Of a stretch of 64,000 bases of DNA, positions 26,112 through 33,253 are shown in pieces. The DNA lies in NCBI GenBank assembly GCA_022396035.1, contig JAIOXO010000004.1, forward strand, positions 22,260-86,259. The letters run 5' to 3'. Below the pieces are notes generated by a model. The model ran no database searches, was not told where the DNA came from, and was given only the letters and a program-made list of their open reading frames with translations. This DNA comes from Actinomycetes bacterium (GTDB taxonomy: Bacteria > Actinomycetota > Humimicrobiia > Humimicrobiales > Humimicrobiaceae). Both the position numbers and the translations under genes were made by a program. Every line of letters begins with the position of its first letter. The first letter of the stretch is position 1.

Positions 26112-26470
26112 GCCAGATAATCTAAAGAGCGCAGTTAGTTCACCTGAAAAATACTAGCCGGATATAAACCCTGAATATGATGATTTTACCAAGCATTCTG
26201 GTACGGTAATACTTCCCGTCCGTTCTGGAAAATCAAAGGATAAAGCATTAGTTGAAAATTTGGTAAAATTGCATACCAGAGGGTATTGGCCTCTCTTAGA
26301 AACCTTGTGTTCTACTATAGAGGAGAGCTAAATGAGGCTGTTGCAAGACCTTAACAGAAAACATAACAATACCCCCTTCCAGAGGCTTGATACAACCAGG
26401 ATGAAGCTATTTTTGAACAGGATTCTCTCCATAAAGGTTATGGTGCCCGGCTCATATAAGGAGGTGTACT
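26112..26470 (+). pseudogene. istA: IS21-family transposase (istA) remnant, frameshifted
   Basis: Piecing frames together recovers the C-terminal part of an IstA transposase: PDNLKSAV, an in-frame TAG where a Glu is usual, then PDINPEYDDFTKHSGTVIL, SGKSKDKALVENLVK, a 1-base slip, RVLASLRNLVFYYRGELNEA, another slip, and LNRKHNNTPFQRL. These fit the IstA pattern of YGTVILPAR, PKDKAKVE, LRNR-F-LxELN and NNRPFQ. At least one stop and two frameshifts make it dead. No istB, terminal repeats or target duplication were recognised. The DUF6788 fragment follows at once. Confidence 0.75.
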
Positions 26471-26472
26471 GA

Positions 26473-26736
26473 AGAATTGGTAAGAAAAACTGCTGGTGTA
26501 GTAGCGGAAAGGTACATCCCTTTAGGTGCATTACCTTCCCCGAGGATGGAAAGCCCAAAACTAAGCCTATCGGAGAGGAAAATGTAGGATGGATAAAAAA
26601 AGTTACCCAAAACTACCGTCAATTCAGGGAAGGACAGAAGAAAATCAGGAAAAATGAAGTACGGCTGGGCAGGCTTTTAGATAGGTATTTAAAAGAAATT
26701 ATAGTAAAAACCAGGAAGAAAAAAGAGTTTAATTAA
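26473..26736 (+). pseudogene. DUF6788-like protein fragment
   Basis: An open stretch of 87 codons without a start codon of its own, preceded by an in-frame TGA. It reads GKKNCWCSSGKVHPF, then EDGKPKTKPIGEENVGWIKK and TQNYRQFREGQKKIRKNE, and ends in a lysine-rich tail. The CGKxNCxC-GxxH pattern followed by a helical ENYRRFRE segment is typical of DUF6788 proteins, which are common next to transposases. The N-terminal portion is missing. Assignment is by pattern memory only. Confidence 0.55.
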
Positions 26737-26894
26737 TTCAGGATTTTTGTGTTTTTAACCTGCGGAAACAAAGATATAATTAATATATTTTAATTCAGAC
26801 CTTGCCTGCACCCTTCTAAGCGGCCAAAATCCGTAACAGGCTACCGGGTCCTAGTAGAAAGCTTTTTGCTTGGTTATAATTTAGTATTTTGATT

Positions 26895-26914
26895 ATTACT
26901 ATGTATATAGTAAT
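26895..26914. promoter_or_regulatory. Palindrome upstream of the response regulator
   Basis: ATTACTA (26895-26901) / TAGTAAT (26908-26914), a perfect 7-base inverted repeat with a 6-base spacer, lies 34 bases before the response regulator start, where an operator or core promoter would be expected. It is followed by an AT-rich run and a GGAGG Shine-Dalgarno at 26940-26944. Confidence 0.4.
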
Positions 26915-26948
26915 ATATAATTAAAACTAATTATAAAAAGGAGGTTAA

Positions 26949-27356
26949 ATGAAGAAGGTATACATAATAGATGATGATCGGGATATCGTAGACTCCATAT
27001 CGATGGTTCTAAAGGCAAACGGTTACGAGGTTTCCGCCCAGTATGATGATGAGAATGTGGTTGAGAATGTTTCCAGGTACAAACCTGACCTGATTATCCT
27101 GGATGTTATATTTCCCGAAGACAATTCAGCAGGGTTCAGGGTTGCAAGGGAGATTAAAAGAAGTGAGGAACTTGTAGGGATACCGATTATCATGCTTTCG
27201 GTAGTAAATGAGAAGGGCATCTATATGGGCAGATTCAGCAACCAGGATGTCGACCAGAGCTGGCTTCCGGTAAACAAGTTTCTGGATAAGCCGGTGAAGC
27301 CGGATGAGCTGCTGGGAATAGTGGGTTCTACCCTTAAAGAAGGGCAAAAAATTTAG
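26949..27356 (+). CDS. Response regulator, receiver domain only
   Basis: A 135-residue CheY-like protein without an output domain. The acidic pocket (YIIDDDRDIV), phospho-acceptor Asp in LIILDVIFPED, the Ser of IIMLSVV and the conserved Lys of FLDKPVKPDEL are all present. A strong AAAGGAGG Shine-Dalgarno precedes it. It lies 31 bases upstream of a histidine kinase and probably forms a two-component pair, with the output passing to another protein. Confidence 0.9.
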   Translation: MKKVYIIDDDRDIVDSISMVLKANGYEVSAQYDDENVVENVSRYKPDLIILDVIFPEDNSAGFRVAREIKRSEELVGIPIIMLSVVNEKGIYMGRFSNQDVDQSWLPVNKFLDKPVKPDELLGIVGSTLKEGQKI

Positions 27357-27387
27357 AAAGCTGCGTGCTGCATTAAGGTAGATAGAT

Positions 27388-28560
27388 ATGAACAACAACA
27401 GCCAGGCAATAATTGCCATAGTCGGGGCCGGCAAGGGAGGAATGGCCTTATTAAAGGTCCTTCTGAATATACCTGACATAAAGATAAAGTATGTCTGCGA
27501 TATCGACTCTTATGCCGTGGGGGCTCTTTTTGCCAAAAACCACGGTATCGATTATGTTTCGGATTATGAAAAGATCATAAGCGACAAACAGCTGGACCTC
27601 ATATTTGAGGCTACCGGGGACCTTCGCGTCTATAATGACCTAAGCAGCAAGAAACTGCCCAAAACAAGCCTTATCGGGGCCAATGGCTCCAAGATAATAT
27701 TCCATTTGCTCGGCTCCTATAATGAGATAAACAGAAACTTAAATGAGTACAAGATGAACCTGGAGAAAAAAATCATTGACAGAACCGAGGATATAGAAAA
27801 AATCAATATGAGACTTGAAAAGGAGATGCTGGAATATGAGAAGATAAGCCAGAAGCTGCATGAAATCAACCAGGAAAAAACCAAATACCTTCTGCATGCC
27901 ACTCATCAGCTAAAGGCCCCGTTTGCAGCTATCCAGAGTTATGTTGATATTATCCTGGAAGGATATTCAGGCGAGATATTGCCGTCAACCAGGGATATTG
28001 TACTAAAGATTAGGGCAAGATGTGAGTTGCTGTCCATGGTTATCAGCGAAATGCTTGAGCTAGAGAAATTAAAGACAGGGGAGGACAGGGCATCTGACCT
28101 TAAAAAAATCAATTTAAGCCCTATAATATCGGGGACAGTACAGAGGTTTATGGCACCCGCAGAAGCCAAACAGATCCAAATTGATTACAGGCCTGCAAAA
28201 GGAGATTTCTATATAAATGGCAATGAAAGGCAGATTGAAATACTTTTTTCCATTCTGATTGAAAATGCTATCAATTATTCCTCTTCCGGCAGCACTGTCA
28301 GGGTTACTGTAAAAAAAATAGAGGGTCCCGGACTTTATGTGGGCATAGAAGACCAGGGGATAGGAATACCGGAAAAGAACCTGGATAGTATTTTCAATGA
28401 ATTTTTCCGTTCAAACAATGCTGTCCAGTTCCACAAGAACGGTACAGGGCTGGGACTTTCAATAGCAAGGGAGATCGTTGATATCCATAACGGAAGCATA
28501 AATGTAGAAAGCAAGCTGGGTGAGGGTTCCTGTTTTTCTGTAGTTTTTAAGTTATTATAG
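27388..28560 (+). CDS. Histidine kinase with N-terminal Rossmann (dinucleotide-binding) sensor domain
   Basis: A soluble 390-residue kinase. Residues about 8-115 look like a Rossmann dinucleotide-binding domain: IIAIVGAGKGGMALLKVL is the glycine loop, YVCDIDS the acidic end of strand 2, then DLIFEATGDLRVYNDL and LIGANGSKII. A coiled coil (about 118-165) leads to the dimerisation domain with phospho-acceptor His in HATHQLKAPFAAIQSY and the ATPase domain (ENAINYSSSG, EDQGIGIPEK, GTGLGLSIAREI). No transmembrane segment or PAS domain is seen, so it probably senses a cytoplasmic ligand such as NAD(P)(H). The ligand is inference. Confidence 0.9.
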   Translation: MNNNSQAIIAIVGAGKGGMALLKVLLNIPDIKIKYVCDIDSYAVGALFAKNHGIDYVSDYEKIISDKQLDLIFEATGDLRVYNDLSSKKLPKTSLIGANGSKIIFHLLGSYNEINRNLNEYKMNLEKKIIDRTEDIEKINMRLEKEMLEYEKISQKLHEINQEKTKYLLHATHQLKAPFAAIQSYVDIILEGYSGEILPSTRDIVLKIRARCELLSMVISEMLELEKLKTGEDRASDLKKINLSPIISGTVQRFMAPAEAKQIQIDYRPAKGDFYINGNERQIEILFSILIENAINYSSSGSTVRVTVKKIEGPGLYVGIEDQGIGIPEKNLDSIFNEFFRSNNAVQFHKNGTGLGLSIAREIVDIHNGSINVESKLGEGSCFSVVFKLL

Positions 28561-28662
28561 GGAATTTTCGGTGCACACCATTTATTTTTACGGCAATTGC
28601 TGCATTGTTTACGATTTTTCGGATAATGATTATAAAGCTCTGCCTAAAAGGCTGGATTAGGC

Positions 28663-28857
28663 TTAATAGCTCCTTACAATATCCTTTAGCTTCATCAGTC
28701 TTACTGTATTGGACATCTCATTTTCTGTCAGTTTCATGGTTATGTATTTAATGTTTTCTTCCAGCTCGGGTATCAGCTTGTATTCCAGGGCGTTTACCCT
28801 CCTTCTGGTCTCTTCTATTTCCCGACTTCTGTATTTTTTATTTAATTTCAAGCTCAA
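28663..28857 (-). pseudogene. C-terminal remnant of V/A-type ATP synthase subunit D
   Basis: The 64-codon stretch reads [31 protein letters not shown] and [11 protein letters not shown], which is the conserved C-terminal helix of V/A-ATPase subunit D (normally about 200 residues). The N-terminal two-thirds and all other ATPase subunits are missing. A leftward terminator directly upstream (28862-28893) would isolate it from transcription. It looks like the edge of a deleted ATPase operon. Confidence 0.7.
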
Positions 28858-28861
28858 AATT

Positions 28862-28893
28862 TAAAAAACCCCACTATATGCAGCTGGGGGGTT
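28862..28893 (-). terminator. Leftward terminator-like hairpin
   Basis: On the minus strand AACCCC (28893-28888) pairs with GGGGTT (28872-28867), followed by T6. It lies just upstream of the ATPase subunit D remnant. The rest of the 405-base stretch 28561-28965 holds no other recognised gene. Confidence 0.6.
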
Positions 28894-28965
28894 AAACAGT
28901 CCAATGTAGTGCCATATTTTATCATATATATAGTAAATTAATGTAGAAAATGATATAAATATTTT

Positions 28966-29481
28966 TTGTTTGTAAGAGTAAAAACATCAAATAACTGTGC
29001 TACAACATTCGTCCAGATAGTACAGTCCCTAAGAAAGGGTGAAAAAGTTACCCGAAAGATAGTACGCCATGTAGGTGTAGCAAAAGATAGAGATGAACTG
29101 GAAAAACTAAAATTATTAGCAGAGTCAATAAAGCTCAAGCTAGAAGCCAGAGGCCAGGAGTTCCTATTTAAACCCGAAGAGATAGTAAAGCTTGCCGGTT
29201 CCAAAAAAGAATACCCCGACAAGGATTATGTAGTAAATGTTAAAAACCTAAAAGAAGAGCAGCGACTCTCCAGGGGAATACATGAGGAATACGATAAACT
29301 GTTTGATGATCTTGGATATAAAAAAGTAATACAGAGGCCATCCAGAAATAAATCCAAAGTTAATATATTTAAAAACATAGTGCTGGCTAGAATTGCAAAT
29401 CCTGCCTCCAAGATGGCCACAGTGGATATGCTGGAAGAAGATTTTGGCAACAACCCCAAAATTATACGCAATCAGTTATAG
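28966..29481 (+). pseudogene. Truncated IS1634-type transposase (N-terminal fragment)
   Basis: 171 codons from a TTG: VRVKTSNNCATTFVQIV, GEKVTRKIVRHVGVAKD, KLKLLAESIKLKLE and VFKNI-like NIFKNIVLARIANPASKM match the N-terminal region of IS1634 (IS4 superfamily) transposases, which are normally well over 500 residues. The DDE catalytic region is absent; the frame stops after IIRNQL. No Shine-Dalgarno is visible. The 263 bases to the next gene show no continuation that I recognise. Confidence 0.75.
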
Positions 29482-29744
29482 TTAGTGATTTACTTAAATT
29501 AATTATAGATTTTTTGAGTGAAGGAGGAGGAGAGTTTGAATTTTTTCTTCCTTTATATTCTAAATTTGCTCCTTTTTCTAGCTAATTTATGACTTACAGT
29601 TGCTTAATAGATAAATGAACCTAGAAAAATAAAATTAACTATCAAAGAAATTTCTCCGGACAATATTTATCTCCTCAAATATTAGGATCTTTTAAAAGAT
29701 CTCTAAAAATATATAAAGCTTAAAAAACAGGTGAGGTTTAATGT

Positions 29745-31754
29745 TTATTCCTCATTTTTTACTCTTAAGAATTTTGCATTTATAGCTACAATTACCGTGC
29801 TTATTGACATTAAAGCTGCACCGACGGCGGGACTTAGGATTATACCAACAGGAAATAAAACGCCAGCAGCTAGAGGTATGGCAAAAAAATTATATCCAGT
29901 TGCCCAGCCTAAATTTTGAAGCATTTTCCTGTATGTCGCTCTTGAAAGACCTAAAATTGAAACAGCATCTAAAGGATTACTTCTAACCAGTATAATATCT
30001 GCTGTTTCCACAGCTACATCGGTACCTGCACCGATTGCAATACCTACATTTGCCTGTGCAAGTGCAGGAGCATCATTTACGCCATCACCTGTCATAGCAA
30101 CTATAAAACCTTCAGCCTGAACTTCTTTTACTTTTTTAGACTTATCCTGCGGAAGAACTTCAGCAAAATACTCCTCAATACCAATTTCGTCCGCTACCCA
30201 TTTTGCAACATCTTTATTATCACCTGTAAGCATCATCGGTTTGATATTCATCTGTTTTAATTTTTTAACAGCTTCTTTTGATTCTTCCCTTATGATATCA
30301 GCAAGAGCAATAGCACCTGCCAGCTCATTATCAATTAAGACGAATACCACGGTTTTACCCTGTGAGCTAAGGCTGCCAATCTGGGCATTATTAAATTCAA
30401 TATTGTTTTCATGCAAGTAACCCGGGCTTATAACTTTTATATCCTTGCCATTTACATCTGCTTCTGCCCCTTTACCGGTTATTGCTTTAAAATTTGAGGT
30501 TTCATATTTGTTATCCACTGATTTAGCTATGGCTTTGGCTATCGGATGTTCAGACTTAGATTCTACTGAAGCTGCATATTTTAATAGCTCTTCCTTTTCA
30601 ATATTTTCATTTAACATAAGGACATCGGTTATGCCAAATTCACCTTTTGTCAATGTACCGGTTTTATCAAAAATTATAGCATTAATATTTCTCGCCCTTT
30701 CAAAAGCGGCCCGGTTCCTTATAAGAAGTCCGTTTTTTGCTGATATTGAGGTCGATACTGCAACCACAAGCGGTACGGCAAGACCCAATGCATGGGGACA
30801 GGTTATAACCATGACCGTTACTGTCCGCTCCAAGGCAAATGCAAAGTCTTTATTTATAACTGTCAGCCAAATAATGAGAGTTATAGCACCTGCTGAGATT
30901 GCGATTATAGTCAGCCAAAAAGCAGCGCGGTTTGCTATATCCTGGGTTCTTGATTTGCTTGCCTGCGCTTCTCTTACCAGTTGTATAACACTGGATAAAA
31001 AAGAATCTTTTCCGGTATTTTTGACTTCTACAGTTACAGAACCTTCACCGTTTATTGAACCCCCAATAACTTTGCCCCCAACAGTTTTTGAAACCGGTTT
31101 TGACTCCCCTGTCAGCATTGATTCATTTACAGATGTTTGACCTTCCAGAATCAGACCATCTGCAGGATATTTTTCTCCAGGCTTTACCAAAATCTTATCA
31201 TTATTACTTAAGTCTTCTACTGCAATATCTTCAGTTTTACCATCAGAAGTTATTCTATGAGCTTCTGATGGCATAAGTTTTGCAAGTTCTTCTAATGCTC
31301 TCGAAGCGCCCATAATGGATTTCATTTCAATCCAATGGCCCAGGAGCATTACATCAATTAAAGTCGCAAGCTCCCAGAAGAAAAACTTTCCTGTAAGTCC
31401 AAAAACAACGGCGGAACTATAAACATATGCAACAACGATAGCAAGGGCAATAAGGGTCATCATTCCTGGCTGTCTGGATTTTAACTCACTGTATATACCC
31501 TTTAAGAAAGGCCAGCCTCCATAAAAAAATATTACAGATGAGAGACCAAACAATACATAAACATCTCCCGGAAATTGTAGTATATTTTCTAGCCTTAAAA
31601 GTTTCTGTATTAAAGGAGATAGCAATAAAACCGGTATGGTTAATATTGCGGAAACAATGAATCTTTTTCTATAATCTGCAATCATATGCTGGTGATGATC
31701 CGTATGCATGCCTTTCTTTGGCATTTTTTGTTTATGCTTTTTATGGTTTTCCAT
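29745..31754 (-). CDS. copB: CopB-type heavy-metal P-type ATPase
   Basis: A 669-residue P1B-type ATPase. The N-terminus is His/Lys/Met-rich (GMHTDHHQHM) in place of a CxxC metal-binding domain. The membrane metal site is CPH (VITCPHALGLAVP), which defines the P1B-3/CopB group exporting copper or silver. TGES (LTGESKPVSK), the phosphorylation site FDKTGTLTKGEFG, HP (SEHPIAKAI) and GDGVNDAPALAQA are intact, with about eight transmembrane segments. It is the last gene of a leftward unit after a SHOCT protein and a PepSY protein. No CopY/CsoR-type regulator was seen adjacent. Confidence 0.95.
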   Translation of the reverse strand: MENHKKHKQKMPKKGMHTDHHQHMIADYRKRFIVSAILTIPVLLLSPLIQKLLRLENILQFPGDVYVLFGLSSVIFFYGGWPFLKGIYSELKSRQPGMMTLIALAIVVAYVYSSAVVFGLTGKFFFWELATLIDVMLLGHWIEMKSIMGASRALEELAKLMPSEAHRITSDGKTEDIAVEDLSNNDKILVKPGEKYPADGLILEGQTSVNESMLTGESKPVSKTVGGKVIGGSINGEGSVTVEVKNTGKDSFLSSVIQLVREAQASKSRTQDIANRAAFWLTIIAISAGAITLIIWLTVINKDFAFALERTVTVMVITCPHALGLAVPLVVAVSTSISAKNGLLIRNRAAFERARNINAIIFDKTGTLTKGEFGITDVLMLNENIEKEELLKYAASVESKSEHPIAKAIAKSVDNKYETSNFKAITGKGAEADVNGKDIKVISPGYLHENNIEFNNAQIGSLSSQGKTVVFVLIDNELAGAIALADIIREESKEAVKKLKQMNIKPMMLTGDNKDVAKWVADEIGIEEYFAEVLPQDKSKKVKEVQAEGFIVAMTGDGVNDAPALAQANVGIAIGAGTDVAVETADIILVRSNPLDAVSILGLSRATYRKMLQNLGWATGYNFFAIPLAAGVLFPVGIILSPAVGAALMSISTVIVAINAKFLRVKNEE

Positions 31755-31830
31755 ACTATTAACCTCCAGAAAATATATAAATAATATTAATTTTCAGATC
31801 AAGGCAATTGCAGGAAGCCTCGATATAATA

Positions 31831-32511
31831 TCAACGGTATTCTTCCATATCAATAAATATACCGTGCCAGTTGTGGTACCAGACCTCACCAGTGAATTCA
31901 TTTACACTCAACATTCCTGCAATATCCCCATCTTCTGTTAGCGTATGAATGGTATAATATCCATAAAATTTCTCAATCTCATCTCCCACAAATTCGCCGA
32001 TATTTGTCTTAGCCAAGTATCTTTCTGCTAACTGAAGGGCCCTGTCTTCACTTATGTCCATATCAATATCGTTTTGAGATAATGGTATCTGCGGATGCAT
32101 ACCATATTTTAAATTCCACATCATATTAGGCCCATATTCAGGAAAGATGGCACCAGTATTTTTATCCACCAGAAGCTCCATAGCACTTATTCCTGTATCC
32201 AACTCAAAGATTTCAATATAGAAGTTTCTGGAAAACTCCATTATTTCAGCAATCTCCAAACCTAATAGATTATTCCTTTCAAGATATTCATTGGTGAGAT
32301 TCTCTACTTCTTCAAAAGAATAGCTTGTGGCTGCACCTCCTTGTAGAAAACCTCTTAACATATGACCTCTGTCTTCAGAACGAAAGTCGTAACCCCTGCC
32401 AGTACCAAAATTTGTTAAACTGGTACCTAGATTGCCGATAATCAGGGTAGAGAATAGTCCAAGTATGCCTATTATTAATAATACTGCAGACGGTATTAAA
32501 AGTTTTTTCAT
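31831..32511 (-). CDS. Membrane-anchored PepSY-like protein
   Basis: A 226-residue protein with an N-terminal transmembrane anchor (LLIPSAVLLIIGILGLFSTL) and an extracellular portion with two PepSY-like units (EEVENLTNEYLERNNL ... MELLVDKNTGAIFPEY, and EDRALQLAERYLAK ... GMLSVNEFTGEVWYH). The Met/His-containing link between them (MMWNLKYGMH) could contact copper. It starts 1 base after the SHOCT gene stops and lies 76 bases before copB, so a helper role in copper handling is suggested by context only. Confidence 0.75.
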   Translation of the reverse strand: MKKLLIPSAVLLIIGILGLFSTLIIGNLGTSLTNFGTGRGYDFRSEDRGHMLRGFLQGGAATSYSFEEVENLTNEYLERNNLLGLEIAEIMEFSRNFYIEIFELDTGISAMELLVDKNTGAIFPEYGPNMMWNLKYGMHPQIPLSQNDIDMDISEDRALQLAERYLAKTNIGEFVGDEIEKFYGYYTIHTLTEDGDIAGMLSVNEFTGEVWYHNWHGIFIDMEEYR

Positions 32512-32778
32512 TTACCCGATATCTTTCTTTATGGTTTCAAATTCATCTTTAGTAATCTCTCCCCTGGCATACCTTTCCTTTAAGAGCTCCAAGGCATTTT
32601 TTGTTTGAGGTCTGGGGTTACTGCCAGAATCATAGCTTGCTTTTTTTACCAGCCATACAATCAGCAGTATAATTGCAATAATTATAGCTATGATAAAAAT
32701 AAAGAAAAAAATCATCCAGATAAGCCCGCCTCCACCAAAGAAGCCCATCATATTTGGCCACATCATCATTTTAATCAT
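32512..32778 (-). CDS. SHOCT-domain small membrane protein
   Basis: 88 residues: a Met-rich N-terminus (MMMWPNMMGFF), one long transmembrane helix (FFFIFIIAIIIAIILLIVWL) and a C-terminal SHOCT domain (ALELLKERYARGEITKDEF). Such proteins are often found with copper P-type ATPases. The first ATG at 32778 lies close to a TAAGG sequence; the start could instead be one of the next Met codons. It is the first gene of the leftward copper operon. Confidence 0.85.
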   Translation of the reverse strand: MIKMMMWPNMMGFFGGGGLIWMIFFFIFIIAIIIAIILLIVWLVKKASYDSGSNPRPQTKNALELLKERYARGEITKDEFETIKKDIG

Positions 32779-33253
32779 CCTTACTTTTTATATTAATATA
32801 AGAATAATAATATCACTTAGAAAAAGTAACGTTAAATATCCAGTTATTATGCATGAAAGACTCTATTACCGTTAGTATAATGCTGCAACTTGCAGTCACA
32901 GGTAGGCTTGAAGATAAAAAAGAGACTCCAAGTTACCTTTCGCCTTTGCTTTTCACACTTTAGGCTACTCCGCATCTTGGGGTCCTTGCTTAGGACTTTT
33001 ATCGGGCTTTTAGGATTTTTACTTACTTTCTGCATCCTTTCGTCTGCAAATTTCAGCTTGCCTTTAAAAATTATCCTTTGTCCCAAGACACTTATTAATT
33101 TATCAGAGAGAGTATTGGTCAATAGAACAATTTTTACGATTTTTATTTGTCCTATTCGTAGAATTTTTAGCTTATAGTTTAATACTATACTTATTGAACT
33201 GTGCAGAAGTTTACGAGGGATGAGTAGCAGAAAACCTACTCTGGAGATACCCT
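32779..33253. other. Non-coding gap between HD-GYP and copper operons
   Basis: 475 bases without a supported gene. An open frame on the complement (32847-33122) is lysine-rich and unrecognised. A small hairpin GAGTAG (33222-33227) / CTACTC (33236-33241) lies just after the HD-GYP gene but has no T-run. The promoter of the copper operon should be in the left part; no clear -35/-10 pair was identified. Confidence 0.4.

Noticed and set aside
29731..31140. Rightward frames opposite copB
   Set aside because: They are antisense shadows of the ATPase gene with no independent support.
32847..33122. Leftward lysine-rich frame in the gap left of the HD-GYP gene
   Set aside because: No recognisable domain, no good ribosome-binding site, low-complexity composition.
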